A stretch of 64,000 nt of DNA from Chelativorans alearensis (GTDB lineage Bacteria; Pseudomonadota; Alphaproteobacteria; Rhizobiales; Rhizobiaceae). Shown piece by piece: positions 1-9,500 of the stretch; the stretch's first letter is position 1, and the number at the start of each line of letters is the position of its first letter. The DNA lies in assembly GCF_010993735.1 (NCBI RefSeq), contig NZ_WQNI01000011.1, positions 62,001 to 126,000 on the forward strand. Direction: 5' to 3'. A program made the translations under genes and the position numbers. The notes below the pieces were generated by a model, which was not told where the DNA came from, made no database searches, and worked only from the letters and a program-made list of their open reading frames with translations.

Positions 1-720
1 GTCTTCGACGCCTGCAGGCTTCCAATCCGCCTCGTGGAGAGCCGCAAAGATCTAGAGTGGTCTCCAACACGAACGACCGTAAAGCTGCGCGGTAAGCAGG
101 TGTTCACGGCGGCAGACGGGCCGGACGACGAGCATCGCATTCGTGCACAAGCGGCGTGGTGCTCTTCGCAACGCTTCAGCGGACAGCATGCAAACGATAA
201 CCAAGACTGGCCACTCGCCAAGCTCTTGAAGGCGGAGGGCCATGATCATTGTCTCGCCCTGGCCGAGAGATATCGAGATCTCTTTGACGCGGCAAACTCG
301 TCCGTCGACCTCATCGGCAAAGACATGGCCGACAATATCTATCTGATGCACCGCACCGACCTAGATGAAAGCACCGGTAAGCTTCTCGACAAGGGCGCGA
401 AGAAGGTGGCAGGCAAGAAGGCGCGGCTAGACATGCATGGGAAGCAGAGCGCGAAGCCCATTCCGAAGAAGTGGAGCGGTGACTGGCCGCTTCTGCACCG
501 CATCGACGCCAACCGGGAACTAGCTCTCGCTCAGGCTGCGCTTGGCTGGCTTCGGGAGGCGCTCGAGGCGGCAGTGGTCGGCGGCGAGAAATTGGAAACG
601 ATCGGCCGCGGACATGGAGCGAGAAACCCGAAGGGCGCAAATGGGGCGGGCCGAGCATTAGTGTTTCTCGGATTCCAGGCACTGGACGAGTTCTGGCAAC
701 GCCGGCGCATAGCCGCATAG
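1..720 (+). CDS. Phage protein of unknown function, 5' end outside the window
   Basis: The frame is open from base 1 (Val-Phe-Asp-Ala-Cys...), so the true start probably lies left of the window; the GTG at 34 is only the first start codon visible and has no clear ribosome binding site. At least 239 residues are seen. The protein is soluble, without signal peptide or membrane segment, with a basic Lys-rich middle (about residues 135-170) and a mostly helical C-terminal half. I do not recognise the family. It lies upstream of the helix-turn-helix gene on the same strand and is followed by a rho-independent terminator, so it is the last gene of a transcription unit. Its role in the phage cannot be told from the sequence. 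Confidence 0.6.
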   Translation, partial: VFDACRLPIRLVESRKDLEWSPTRTTVKLRGKQVFTAADGPDDEHRIRAQAAWCSSQRFSGQHANDNQDWPLAKLLKAEGHDHCLALAERYRDLFDAANSSVDLIGKDMADNIYLMHRTDLDESTGKLLDKGAKKVAGKKARLDMHGKQSAKPIPKKWSGDWPLLHRIDANRELALAQAALGWLREALEAAVVGGEKLETIGRGHGARNPKGANGAGRALVFLGFQALDEFWQRRRIAA

Positions 721-765
721 GGGTACCCCCATTTCCAAATCCCAACGGGTAAGGGGGAGAGATAC

Positions 766-794
766 AGGCCGTTCCTTTTGGGGCGGCCTTTTTT
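766..794 (+). terminator. Rho-independent terminator behind the first phage gene
   Basis: GGCCG plus TTCC pairs through a TTTT loop with GGGG plus CGGCC and is followed by six T. It lies 46 bp behind the stop of the upstream gene. Confidence 0.8.
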
Positions 795-962
795 ATTCAG
801 GGCTTCTGCCTGACGCTGGGCGCTACCCAAGGGCGGTACCCACCGACAATTTCGTCAGCGTTACCCCAATGGCGTTGACGAGCCGGTCGCCGCCCCTCCG
901 GCACCGGCACCCAATTCACCAACACCGCGGTGGCGTGTCTTGAAAACACTGCGGTAAACTAG

Positions 963-986
963 GGCCGCTTTCGGGCGGCCTTTTTT
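963..986 (+). terminator. Rho-independent terminator
   Basis: GGCCGC, a short TTTC loop region and GCGGCC followed by TTTTTT. There is no coding region immediately upstream; it may end read-through transcripts or a short leader RNA. Confidence 0.75.
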
Positions 987-1127
987 CTTCGATTACCACA
1001 GATCGCGCCTACTGGCGCCGATCTCCCACCGCGCGGACCCCCTTCCAGCGTCCGGGCTTGCGCGGTGGTAGAGTTTCCTTTTGCCATCATTTCAGTTCTT
1101 TGCGCAAAGCGCAGAAAGGGGCACACA

Positions 1128-1622
1128 GTGCGCACCTATTCGCAAATTTTGCCTGACGCCTTTGTGCGCCACCTACGCCTGCCGCGCTCAACGATCGTGT
1201 TGACAGTTCGCAAGCTTCGTGAGGCTGGCAGAATTACTAAGGGCTATCATCACGCTCCGCCACCCAATCAGCGCGACGTCGCGCGAATCTTGATCGCGCT
1301 TTCGGCAATGAAGCCGACAGCGGCAGTAGAGCACGGACGCACGATCGGCCGATTACGCGGGCCAGGCGGCAGCGCTGAGGATGCCATTGTCGACATTATC
1401 GAAGCGGCTGCCGGCATCAGTAGCCGCGGCCTGGACCTGACAGCCGGCGAAGTCGTCATCGGGCAAACCACGCCGCTGTTAGAAATTCACACACTACAGC
1501 AAGACGGCACACGCGGCCTCGCAGTTTACGGCGAGCGCCCGCCCATTGGCGCTTATGCCGTAACCCACCATCCAATCGATGCGGTCTGCGCGATCGCAAG
1601 GGAAATACTCAATGTTCAATAA
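1128..1622 (+). CDS. Phage DNA-binding protein with N-terminal winged-helix-like segment
   Basis: 164 residues from GTG 1128, chosen because AGAAAGGGG stands about 7 bases before it; a longer frame from GTG 1065 has no such site. Residues 1-45 (ILPDAFVRHLRLPRSTIVLT... then a basic VRKLREAGRITKG stretch) look like a helix-turn-helix with a wing, and residues 46-75 carry the NQRDVARILIALSA pattern that I know from rhizobial prophage proteins of unknown function placed near the late genes. A role as small terminase or as late regulator is possible, but neither is shown. It overlaps the next gene by 11 bp, so the two are translationally coupled. Confidence 0.65.
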   Translation: MRTYSQILPDAFVRHLRLPRSTIVLTVRKLREAGRITKGYHHAPPPNQRDVARILIALSAMKPTAAVEHGRTIGRLRGPGGSAEDAIVDIIEAAAGISSRGLDLTAGEVVIGQTTPLLEIHTLQQDGTRGLAVYGERPPIGAYAVTHHPIDAVCAIAREILNVQ

Positions 1623-2217
1623 GACCAAAACTACAGAAAATTTCACCGTACCGCAGGCGGAAGAACTTAACCCCACCATTGCCGGCCTAATGGAAAAGCG
1701 GAATTCGCTTAGCGAAGAGAAAGCAAAACTGCGGGAGGAGGATCGCGCACTAGCAGAGAGCGAAGGTCCGACTGACGTTGAGGCGACGCGCGCCATGCGT
1801 GTTGCCGAAATCCTAGGCAACGTGGCGCCTCAAAGGGTTGTGCCGACGCGCTCCAGGCGACAGGAGATCGCGGAGCGTCTGCGCGACCTAGACGAAGCCA
1901 CGGAGCACCTATCTCGAGAAATAGATACAGAGCGTAATCGCGCGTCTGCATTGGCGCATGATCGCCTATATCCCGAATACAAGCGGCTCGTCGGCGAGCT
2001 TTGCAGTGCGCTTGCGTCGGCTCACGCTGCGCAGGTTGCAATACACGGTCTCAACCGAAAAATCGGAGACGCAGGTCTATCTGCCAATTGGATGCAACAT
2101 CACCACGCATCGTGGATGGACCGCGGCCGGCATGGAACGATAGGAACATTTATCCACGAGATCAAACAGGCAGGGCTTATCGGTGAGCGCGATATTCCTG
2201 AGGAACTCACCAAATGA
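1612..2217 (+). CDS. Phage coiled-coil protein of unknown function
   Basis: 201 residues from ATG 1612; AAGGGA at 1598-1603 is the ribosome binding site, and the start lies inside the end of the helix-turn-helix gene. Residues 20-50 and 85-125 are rich in Glu, Lys, Arg and Leu with heptad-like spacing (a segment SLSEEKAKLREEDRALAE is one example), so it is predicted to form coiled coils. The C-terminal part contains a His/Trp-rich patch (NWMQHHHASWMDRG). It ends in an ATGA overlap with the prohead protease-like gene. A scaffold or assembly role is suggested only by position; the family is not recognised. Confidence 0.65.
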   Translation: MFNKTKTTENFTVPQAEELNPTIAGLMEKRNSLSEEKAKLREEDRALAESEGPTDVEATRAMRVAEILGNVAPQRVVPTRSRRQEIAERLRDLDEATEHLSREIDTERNRASALAHDRLYPEYKRLVGELCSALASAHAAQVAIHGLNRKIGDAGLSANWMQHHHASWMDRGRHGTIGTFIHEIKQAGLIGERDIPEELTK

Positions 2218-2936
2218 CCATTGAACAGATAGTTGCATCGCCAGAATACAAGCGCCTTGCCAGGCGCTCCGAGGTAAATGCTCAGATGGCAGCCTCCATG
2301 CGGCCAGGCATTTCCGGCATGATGTTTGCGAACCGCCAAGAAAGCCAATTTGAACGGCCGGCCATTCGCGGTATCGCCTGTAGATATCACGAAGTGTTTA
2401 CGCACGAGGGCAAACTTACGACATTCGTGGCAGGCTGCTTCAAAGATAGCCTGGCTAGAGGACAAAGCGTCAAGTTGCAATTGGAACATGACGAGGCGAT
2501 TGTCTTGGCAGATTCCGGCCTTCGCTTCTTCGACACCGAGGAGGGCCTTGTGTTTGAGTACGAAGTGCCAAGAAACCAGGCGGGCGCGATTATTAGTAGC
2601 CTCGTGGCTAGCGGTAGCAGGACAGACGTGTCGGTAGGTACGCGTAACCTGAAGTCGACCACACGCAACATTCGCGGGCACGATGTAAGGCTGATTACTT
2701 CTGCCGATCTAGAAGAAATTTCGTTGTGCACTGACGGCCTTGTCGCGCTGTCACACGCGCGCGTGGTTGACCTTGAGTCAGCACTATCTCTTGAGGATGA
2801 AGCCTCAGGCAGCACATTGCGCTTCATTGGTCGGTGCAACGATCTCAAGACGGCAAGCAAACGATTTAGCGCCACACTGGATAGGTTGAGCCAGCCACCA
2901 AAGACCCGCGCATACACCGCGCAAGACTTCTGGTGA
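2214..2936 (+). CDS. HK97-type prohead protease-like protein
   Basis: 240 residues, ATG in a 4-bp overlap with the upstream gene. The core from about residue 50 to 185 fits the caudovirus prohead protease family (peptidase U35): IRGIACRYHEVF, the catalytic-type His in LQLEHDEAIV (His92), the Ser in RTDVSVGT (Ser140), and the late strand EISLCTDGLVALSHARV that corresponds to the family's EvSLVt region. Such proteases cleave scaffold and capsid precursors during head maturation. In most phages the major capsid gene follows at once; here a reverse-strand gene follows, so the substrate must be encoded elsewhere, be lost, or the protein serves another role. An uncleaved decorator derived from the protease fold is possible. 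Confidence 0.65.
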   Translation: MTIEQIVASPEYKRLARRSEVNAQMAASMRPGISGMMFANRQESQFERPAIRGIACRYHEVFTHEGKLTTFVAGCFKDSLARGQSVKLQLEHDEAIVLADSGLRFFDTEEGLVFEYEVPRNQAGAIISSLVASGSRTDVSVGTRNLKSTTRNIRGHDVRLITSADLEEISLCTDGLVALSHARVVDLESALSLEDEASGSTLRFIGRCNDLKTASKRFSATLDRLSQPPKTRAYTAQDFW

Positions 2937-2965
2937 TTGGCCGCACCGTGCCCGATGGGACGCAC

Positions 2966-2979
2966 CCCCCCTAGGGGGG
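2966..2979. repeat. Perfect palindrome CCCCCCTAGGGGGG
   Basis: 14-bp perfect palindrome 29 bp behind the protease-like gene. It resembles the GGGGTACCCC palindrome behind the first phage gene (720-729). There is no T-run, so it is not a standard terminator. Function unknown. Confidence 0.6.
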
Positions 2980-3146
2980 CGGTCAACTACCTGCCTGCGC
3001 GCCCAACGCGGAGCGGCGGGAAACAACTTCACGCACTTTTTCGATTGAAATGTTGAGGGCAACGAGCCATGGCGAGGCCAAGGTTGCGGCTGTGCGGCTG
3101 TGCTGCGGTCCGAGGCTTGCTCTGACCTGCCACGCGTCAGGCGCCG

Positions 3147-3725
3147 CTATTGACGCCCTTCGAGTTGTGCGTGGCCTTCCTCGGTAAATAGCTCTTGGGT
3201 GATAAGCCCGAGCAGGTGGTTAGCCATCTGCACCAAGTCAAAGAACGTGGACAGCTGTTTCAGAGATACATCTATGTGGCGTGTGTGGATCTGGTCGCCA
3301 ACAAATTTGAGGTGGTGCAGCGTAAGGGTTTCCGTTTCTGCGTTGTAAGAAGCGGGGATGGCATGCAGAAGGACATTGCGGCTTAGAAATTTTTGCGCGT
3401 CTTCCTTTGATAAGATTTTGAGCCGGGATGCCAGGTATCGAATGTCCTCCTGCCACTTCTCTAAAGGCGGGTAGTTGTTGAACCATTTTTTGAGCAGTGC
3501 CAACTTCTTCGAGAACGAAACCGGATGCTGCTCAAAAAGGCGCTCAGAGTATTGCGGCTTGTTAACTTGGATGATGAGTGCATCAAGGTGGTGTTCTAAT
3601 CGCGACCAACCGGCGGCGACGCGCCCTAGCGCTTCGAGCGCGGGTGCGGCGATTTTCGGGTCGTCGTCGACCAAGCTGTGGTAGAATGAGAACCCCATCG
3701 GGGACACTTCCCAGTCTTCAGTCAC
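3147..3725 (-). CDS. Reverse-strand cargo (moron-type) gene of unknown function
   Basis: 192 residues from GTG 3725, preceded by GGGGGAT at 7-base spacing; the internal ATG at 3698 has a weaker site. It is the only gene in the late phage segment read against the flow, and is visibly AT-richer than its neighbours, with codons such as TTA, AAA and TTT. The protein is soluble and helical, with VAAGWSRLEHHLDALIIQV near residue 40 and a central block of Lys and aromatic residues. These are the marks of a moron, a gene expressed from the prophage for the benefit of host or prophage. I do not recognise the family; exclusion of other phages is a guess from context only. Confidence 0.6.
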   Translation of the reverse strand: MTEDWEVSPMGFSFYHSLVDDDPKIAAPALEALGRVAAGWSRLEHHLDALIIQVNKPQYSERLFEQHPVSFSKKLALLKKWFNNYPPLEKWQEDIRYLASRLKILSKEDAQKFLSRNVLLHAIPASYNAETETLTLHHLKFVGDQIHTRHIDVSLKQLSTFFDLVQMANHLLGLITQELFTEEGHAQLEGRQ

Positions 3726-3898
3726 GCCAAATCCCCCAGATAAACTCTATTTCTTTTTCCTGATTCGTAGTCTGCGCGCCTTCTGCTTGAGCGCGCAACG
3801 GGCTTCACCAGCCCGCCGATAGGCGAGGCCGCCAAAAAATCAGCGATGCAGAGCGCGCCGCGCTCCCCGTCACCACACCAAAACCACAGGAAACCCCA

Positions 3899-4102
3899 AT
3901 GAACGATTTCACCGCGGCCGAGCGCCGCGCCTATAGGCTTGCGCGCCGTCTTATATCGGAAGGCAAGGACGCGGGCATCGTGGCAGACGCGTTCGCCGCC
4001 ACGGCTGCGGCGCTATTCTCAGCGCACCACGGCACTCCCCACACGGCGCGCAGCATGCTGCAGGCCTGGTCGCTCCTGCGGGAGGCCGCCGACCATGGCT
4101 GA
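3899..4102 (+). CDS. Small phage protein before the tape measure
   Basis: 67 residues from ATG 3899 with AGGAAA 6-7 bases upstream. It overlaps the tape-measure start by 8 bp, which indicates translational coupling. The sequence is Ala-rich and helical (AAERRAYRLARRLISEGK, then a second helix) with no signal peptide or membrane segment. The position directly before a tape-measure gene is where tail assembly chaperones are encoded in many siphophages, but the protein is shorter than those usually are and no slippery sequence joining two frames was seen. Function therefore unassigned. Confidence 0.55.
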   Translation: MNDFTAAERRAYRLARRLISEGKDAGIVADAFAATAAALFSAHHGTPHTARSMLQAWSLLREAADHG

Positions 4103-5789
4103 CGATATGCAGAGACTCGTGGTCTCGTTGGAGGCCAGAGTCAACCAGTTCGACAAAGCGCTAGCCAAGGCAAATGGCACCGCAAACAGGCGTGCTCGGG
4201 CGATCGAGTCGCGCTTCCAGATTATGAATAACAAAGTCAGCGCGCAGCTTACGGGAATCGGTCGTTCGTTTGTCGGCGCCTTTGCAGGAGGGATTTTTGC
4301 AGGTGGCGCGGCCGGCCTTGTCCGCACTGTGCGCGGCGTAGCTTCCGAGCTTTCCGAAATGGGGAAGCAGATGGACCGCGTTGGCTTATCCGCGAAGGTT
4401 TTTCAGGAACTTCAATTCGGGTTTGGTCTGGCTGGTGTCGCTACCAACGAGTTCAACGTTGGAATGGAGCAGTTCACAAAGCGCATTGCCGAGGCAGAGG
4501 CCAAGGGCGGCACGCTGGCCGATATTCTGGAGGCGAACGGCCTAGCTATCCGCGATGCCAACGGCGAAATCAAGTCGTCGGATATTCTGCTGCGCCAGTA
4601 TGCGGATCTCGTCAAGAACGCTGCCAGCGAACAGGAACGAATGCTGTTGGCGACCGAGGCATTCGGACGTGGCGGTGCTTCGTTTGTTAACGCCCTAAAG
4701 GATGGCGCGGCCGGCTTTGATGAGATGGCGCTGCGGGCAGCTGAGGCCGGCGGCACGATCGATGAGGAGTTAATTCGTAAGGCCGAGGAGCTTGACGACA
4801 AGTTTGAAATTGCGTTTCGCAACTTCGAGATCAACGCGAAAAAAGCCATATTGAACGTCGTTCCGATTTTAGAAACGCTCGATGATGCAGCACGGAACAT
4901 TCTTCAAAATCTACCCGTCGTTCGACTGCACGAGATGATAACGGGCGGCGAGGAGGCCGTCGCGGACGTCGCTGCTGTGACTAACGAAATTGACGTGCTG
5001 GAGCGCCGGGTAAAGACGCTGCAAGACGCAATTGAGCGCAATGTTGAATTGGGAATCTCGACTGCCGAAGTGGATGCAGCACTCAATGCTGTACAGGCGC
5101 GGCTTGCGTCACTGCGCGGAGAGCTTGCAAACCTAAACGCCGAGGCGCAGCGCAGTTACGTCGTCGGCACTCCTGGCGATCCGAACGCGATTGCGCAGGC
5201 AACGCCAGGCAAATCGCCACCAAAGCGAACCGTTATCCCGGCGTCGAATGATGGCAGTGGCGGTGGCCGCAAAGGCGGTGGCCGCAAAGGCAGCAGCAGA
5301 GGTGGCGGCGGGGGCGGTGGACGCCTCGATGAACTGCAGCGCGCCATCGAGTTGATGCGTGAGCGAACCACAGCGCTTGCAGCCATGACGGCTGCGCAGG
5401 CTGGCATTAATCCACTGATTGATGATTACGGCTTCGCCGTCGAGAGGGCATCTGCAGTTGTTGAGCTTGAGAACGCTGCCAAGAAGGCCGGCCTTGAGAT
5501 TACGCCAGAGCTTGCAACGCAGATTAATACTCTTGCAACAGCCTACGCAGATGCTTCTTCACAGGCCGAGCAACTGGCCAAAAGCCAGGACAAGGCGCGA
5601 GAATCCGCAGAAGGCATGCGCGACCTTGGCAAGAGCGCAATGTCAGGGTTTATCCAGGACTTGCAGGCAGGCAAGTCGGCTAGTGAAGCCCTAGCCAACG
5701 CGCTACAAAAGGTTGCCGACAAACTTCTTGAGGTTGCGCTTAATACGCCGTTCGGCGGCACCATTCTGGAACTACGGAGGGCGGCATGA
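4095..5789 (+). CDS. Phage tail tape-measure protein, probably shortened at the C-terminus
   Basis: 564 residues from ATG 4095; GGGAGG lies about 10 bases upstream. A frame open from 3939 is an upstream extension without support. The N-terminus MADDMQRLVVSLEARVNQF is typical of rhizobial tape-measure proteins; residues 55-80 form a Gly/Ala-rich hydrophobic segment, and residues 80-330 are long helices. A Gly/Lys/Arg/Ser linker (about residues 387-409) contains a 15-bp tandem duplication at 5259-5288. The C-terminal SAMSGFIQDLQAGKSASEAL and DKLLEVALNTPFGG are the family's end region, which normally continues in a longer Gly-rich tail; here it stops after ten more residues, which suggests truncation. 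It sets tail length and is ejected with the DNA. The next gene starts inside its stop codon. Confidence 0.8.
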   Translation: MADDMQRLVVSLEARVNQFDKALAKANGTANRRARAIESRFQIMNNKVSAQLTGIGRSFVGAFAGGIFAGGAAGLVRTVRGVASELSEMGKQMDRVGLSAKVFQELQFGFGLAGVATNEFNVGMEQFTKRIAEAEAKGGTLADILEANGLAIRDANGEIKSSDILLRQYADLVKNAASEQERMLLATEAFGRGGASFVNALKDGAAGFDEMALRAAEAGGTIDEELIRKAEELDDKFEIAFRNFEINAKKAILNVVPILETLDDAARNILQNLPVVRLHEMITGGEEAVADVAAVTNEIDVLERRVKTLQDAIERNVELGISTAEVDAALNAVQARLASLRGELANLNAEAQRSYVVGTPGDPNAIAQATPGKSPPKRTVIPASNDGSGGGRKGGGRKGSSRGGGGGGGRLDELQRAIELMRERTTALAAMTAAQAGINPLIDDYGFAVERASAVVELENAAKKAGLEITPELATQINTLATAYADASSQAEQLAKSQDKARESAEGMRDLGKSAMSGFIQDLQAGKSASEALANALQKVADKLLEVALNTPFGGTILELRRAA

Positions 5790-6499
5790 CAGCGTTCATA
5801 GCGGCTGCATACGAAGACCGTATCGAGCTTCTTACGGACGGCGCAACCGTACGGGACGACGGTACGATTGCGATTCTGGAAACAAAGGGTTGGCGCTCGC
5901 CTACCGTGCCCCTCGCTTTCGCCGGCCGTGGCAACGTCGGTGCGCTCATGCACATCGGGGCGATCCTCTTGAAGCTGTCCGATTGTGCCAGCGTTAATGA
6001 GACCCTAGAGGCATTTACCGACGAACTGGCCGACCGACTTCCACGGCTGCGCGGCGCAGAAATCGACGGCGTTGTCTGTGCCATTTCTGAAACGGCCGGG
6101 CCGCTGATTTTCTACTTTACCACCTCCGACACGGTGCCTGGCGCTGAGCCGTTTGTATTATACGAAACAATGCCGATCCACGGTGCCGGCTCGGAGCCTC
6201 CTGCGGACGCTCTGGCTGCTTGCGGGTTTCCTGGCCGCCTGGCGGCAGAGCCGCTGTCCGCCTGCGGGGTGGATCTTTTCGAAATCATGCGTCGCCACAA
6301 GATGCGGCATTTAAGTGCCGGTGGCCATCTCGTCTACGGCATTGGCGGCCATGTCGACCTAACTACGGTTACGGCGGATGGCTGCACCACCACACGGCTT
6401 CACGAGTGGCCCGAGGATGTGGTGGGAGCAACGATTAGACCGTCGCTCGTCACTCACGACGACGGCAGCACATTCGACGACGGCAGCGGCTACGAATAG
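5786..6499 (+). CDS. Phage protein, possible Ntn-hydrolase (proteasome-like) fold
   Basis: 237 residues from ATG 5786 in an ATGA overlap with the tape-measure gene; GGAGGGCGG just upstream is a strong ribosome binding site. The N-terminal MTAFIAAAYEDRIELLTDGATVRDDG and the later IAILETKGW and PLAFAGRG segments follow the pattern of phage proteins with a proteasome-like fold, where strands of this kind form the core sandwich. No processed N-terminal Thr, Ser or Cys nucleophile is evident, so activity is doubtful. The C-terminus is acidic and Asp/Gly/Ser-rich. It is followed by a terminator, so it closes the tape-measure transcription unit. The fold assignment is from pattern memory and is tentative. 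Confidence 0.6.
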   Translation: MTAFIAAAYEDRIELLTDGATVRDDGTIAILETKGWRSPTVPLAFAGRGNVGALMHIGAILLKLSDCASVNETLEAFTDELADRLPRLRGAEIDGVVCAISETAGPLIFYFTTSDTVPGAEPFVLYETMPIHGAGSEPPADALAACGFPGRLAAEPLSACGVDLFEIMRRHKMRHLSAGGHLVYGIGGHVDLTTVTADGCTTTRLHEWPEDVVGATIRPSLVTHDDGSTFDDGSGYE

Positions 6500-6530
6500 C
6501 CGAACACTAACCACCAATCCTGTTTTTAGC

Positions 6531-6555
6531 GCCCGCCTTGGAGCGGGCTTTTTTT
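6531..6555 (+). terminator. Rho-independent terminator before the tailspike gene
   Basis: GCCCGC, an 8-6 base loop region and GCGGGC followed by seven T. It ends 13 bp before the tailspike ATG, so the tailspike needs read-through or its own promoter. Confidence 0.85.
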
Positions 6556-6568
6556 ATGGAAATTCATC

Positions 6569-9500
6569 ATGGTTCAGACCGCCAACACTGTATTCCGCGA
6601 TTTCGTCACTGACAACATTCCTGCTTCGGGCACGTGGAAGCCTTACAAACCAGATATTCGCGAACTTCTTACCTACCTTGAAAACGGCGTTGCCGGTGCT
6701 GCCGCTGGCGCGGTCATCTTCGCTAGCAAGGCGGCTATGGACGCCGATCTTGCCTACGCCGCGGACGTTATGGCGTGGGTGCTTGGTGACGCTACGGCGG
6801 CCAATAACGGCGTCTATCAGAAGCAGGGCGCAAGTGGCTCCGGCTCGTGGACACGGCTTGGAGATCTGCCCTACGGCTTTATTCCTGCCGCCAACGCGGG
6901 TGCCGGTACGGCCAACGCCATAGTTGCGACGACGTCTATCCCGCTTCCTGATGCTGACGGTGGGGCGCTCATCGCGCTGCCGATCGTTGCCAACAATACA
7001 GCTTCGCCGGTAACGGTGGCTTTCAACGGTGCGGCTGCTCTGACCATTAAGACGGTCAGCGGCAACGATATTGCCATTGGCGGTCTGACCACCGGCATGA
7101 TCGTCGCGGGCTACAAGTCCGGCACGACGTTTCGGTTGCTTTCTGACCAGGCTAGCGCCGCCATTCAGGCGGGGGCAGAGGCAGCGCAGGGCTACGCCGA
7201 AGATTGGGCCATACGCCCCGAGGATGATCCCGTCCCTGTAGCGGCGGGTGGCGACGGCTCTACAACGTTCTCTGCGCTGCATTGGGCTGCTAAGGCAGCA
7301 GCTAATGCAATAGATGCTTACCCGGCAACGCGAACCGCGCTCGGCGCGCTCGATACCACGCAGAAGACAGTTGCCTATCTGCTCGAAGAGGGCCGCGAGG
7401 GGGCCTTCAAGCGCGTCAATACGGTTGAGTATTCCGGCTGGATCACGGCAGACACTCGGCAGGCGATAATCGTTCAGTCAACGTTCGATGCAAATTTCGC
7501 CTGGCTTCGAACCGGCTTTGACAAGATGGACCTTCGCTGGTTCGGGGCGCCTGCGGATGGAGCCGACAGCCTTGAGGACGGCGAGACGGTCAAGGGCGAC
7601 TGGGTTACGGCAACCGCTTATGTCGCCGGCGACCTCGTCTGGGAGGCTAGCTCCGGCTCCCGGCTTGGTTACATCTGTCTGGTGGACCACACCTCGGGGA
7701 CTTTCGCGACTGATTTAGCGAGCGGCAATTGGGCTGTCGGCGCGTTCACCGGAACCGACAACACAGCCGCACTTCAGGCGATGTTCGCCCTGCATGAGGC
7801 GACAGGCATTCCAATGCTTGTGCCGAACGGAAAGTTCCGCTGCATCAATCCTTCCGAGGTGGTAGATAGCGCCTTCATCACGCTCGCCGGCCGCAGCTAC
7901 GATCTTGAGATCCAAGGCGATATCCTCATCGATGATGGGCTGGACGCGGGTGCGAACTACAATTTCTTCCAGACTGACACTTACGACACCAATGAGGATC
8001 GTTCGGAGCGCGACCTTTTCTGCATTGCTGGCAAAGGGAACTTCCGAGGAACTTGGTCGCATAAGCCGGCAGGTGGGTCGTCGACAGGGCGCGGTCATAT
8101 ATTCAGGCTGTCCGGTTTCAAGCGAATCACGCTGACCGGCTTCGGCATGTGGGACATCGCCGGCAAAATCTCGCGTAGCCGTACAAACGAAAGCGTGTCC
8201 AACCACCTCTTGCACTGTGAGCGCATCGCATCTGACAGCTTGCGCTGGACGGATACCGTCGACGCCACCATCATGGGCTGCGAGGTCTGGCACGCGGACG
8301 ATGATGCGATCAACATTCACGCGACCGATAGCGGAGATGAACTATCGATCTGCGAGCGCATCCAGATCATCGGCAATGACCTCTACGACATCGAGGGCCT
8401 CATTTGCCTGGGAATGCGCAACGGCGTCGTTTCCGGCAACACGCTCAAGCTCACCCATGGAACGTGCATCTATCTCGGTGGCCGTGTGGGGGATGAAGGC
8501 GATAACGCGGCGCTCAATATAGTCTGTGTTAGCAATCCAATCTTTGACCCTCTCACGCGGTCTAACGACGGATCGACCTTGTCTGCTGCTTCATCGGAAA
8601 GTGGAGCGATCAATGTCGGCAGCGTGCAGGCATCGTGGATCGCGGGCGCTTACAACAGCGGAAGCGGACTCATCCGTGACCCGCTGACGGCTCCGGGGAT
8701 GGTCTACTACAATTCCGACCTCGACACGGCCTCTGTCCCGCAGGGCGGCGGTATGGAGGTGTTCGGTAATCCGACCCGTCGCACGCTGCCAAGCGTGGCT
8801 AAATTCTCGGATTGGGGGTTCGGCCTGATGTTCCACAGCACGGGATGGATTGACCCGGCTGTAGCGGATACGAATTTTGTCACCAACGGCATCACTCTGC
8901 GCTCGGACATAGAGAACTTCCGCGTCGTGCCCGATGTCACTGGTTTCCGGCTTGGGCAAGGTGTCTTCCTGCACTTCCTCTCCGCCGACACCTATCAAAG
9001 ATCGTGGGCATTCAGAAACGGCAGGATCGCCGGGGGTGTCGTAAGGGATTGCCGTCATGGCATCTCACATAGCCTCGTCGCCGGCACGGTGGCGGAATAC
9101 TTCGTCGACGTGACCGTTGACGGTGTCGAGTTCGACCTTGATCCCTATCAGGTCAGCCCTGCCAGAACGTCTGCAACAGCGGGCACATGGAACAGCGGCG
9201 CTACGGATCCAGAGAAGAATGCAGGCATCAGGATGCTCAACCTTTACGGTATGCGGGTACGTGGGTGCAAGTTCATGAACCTCTACGAACCGATCTACGG
9301 TGACGCCACGCAGTCGCGAGCCGACTATGACAGCAACCTGGTGCTGTGCGATCCCGTGTCGCATGCTTATGACGCAGGGAACCTCGGCGTCGGCGTACCG
9401 TATGCTGCAGGCCCTGGCTTCCGTCACATGATTGTCGACTGCCTACCGACCAGCGCTGACTTCGGCAAGGTCAAGAATATCTGCCGTCGCGGAGGCTCAG

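Larger units (their letters stand above)
721..1127. other. Non-coding stretch with two terminators
   Basis: No convincing gene is seen between the first phage gene and the helix-turn-helix gene. The stretch begins with the perfect palindrome GGGGTACCCC (720-729), then two rho-independent terminators (766-794 and 963-986). A longer frame exists from GTG 1065 but lacks a ribosome binding site. The second terminator has no gene directly before it, which suggests that a small gene was lost, or that a leader RNA ends there. Confidence 0.5.

Noticed and set aside
5259-5288. Tandem 15-bp repeat as start of a CRISPR or satellite array
   Set aside because: Only two units, inside the coding sequence of the tape-measure linker.
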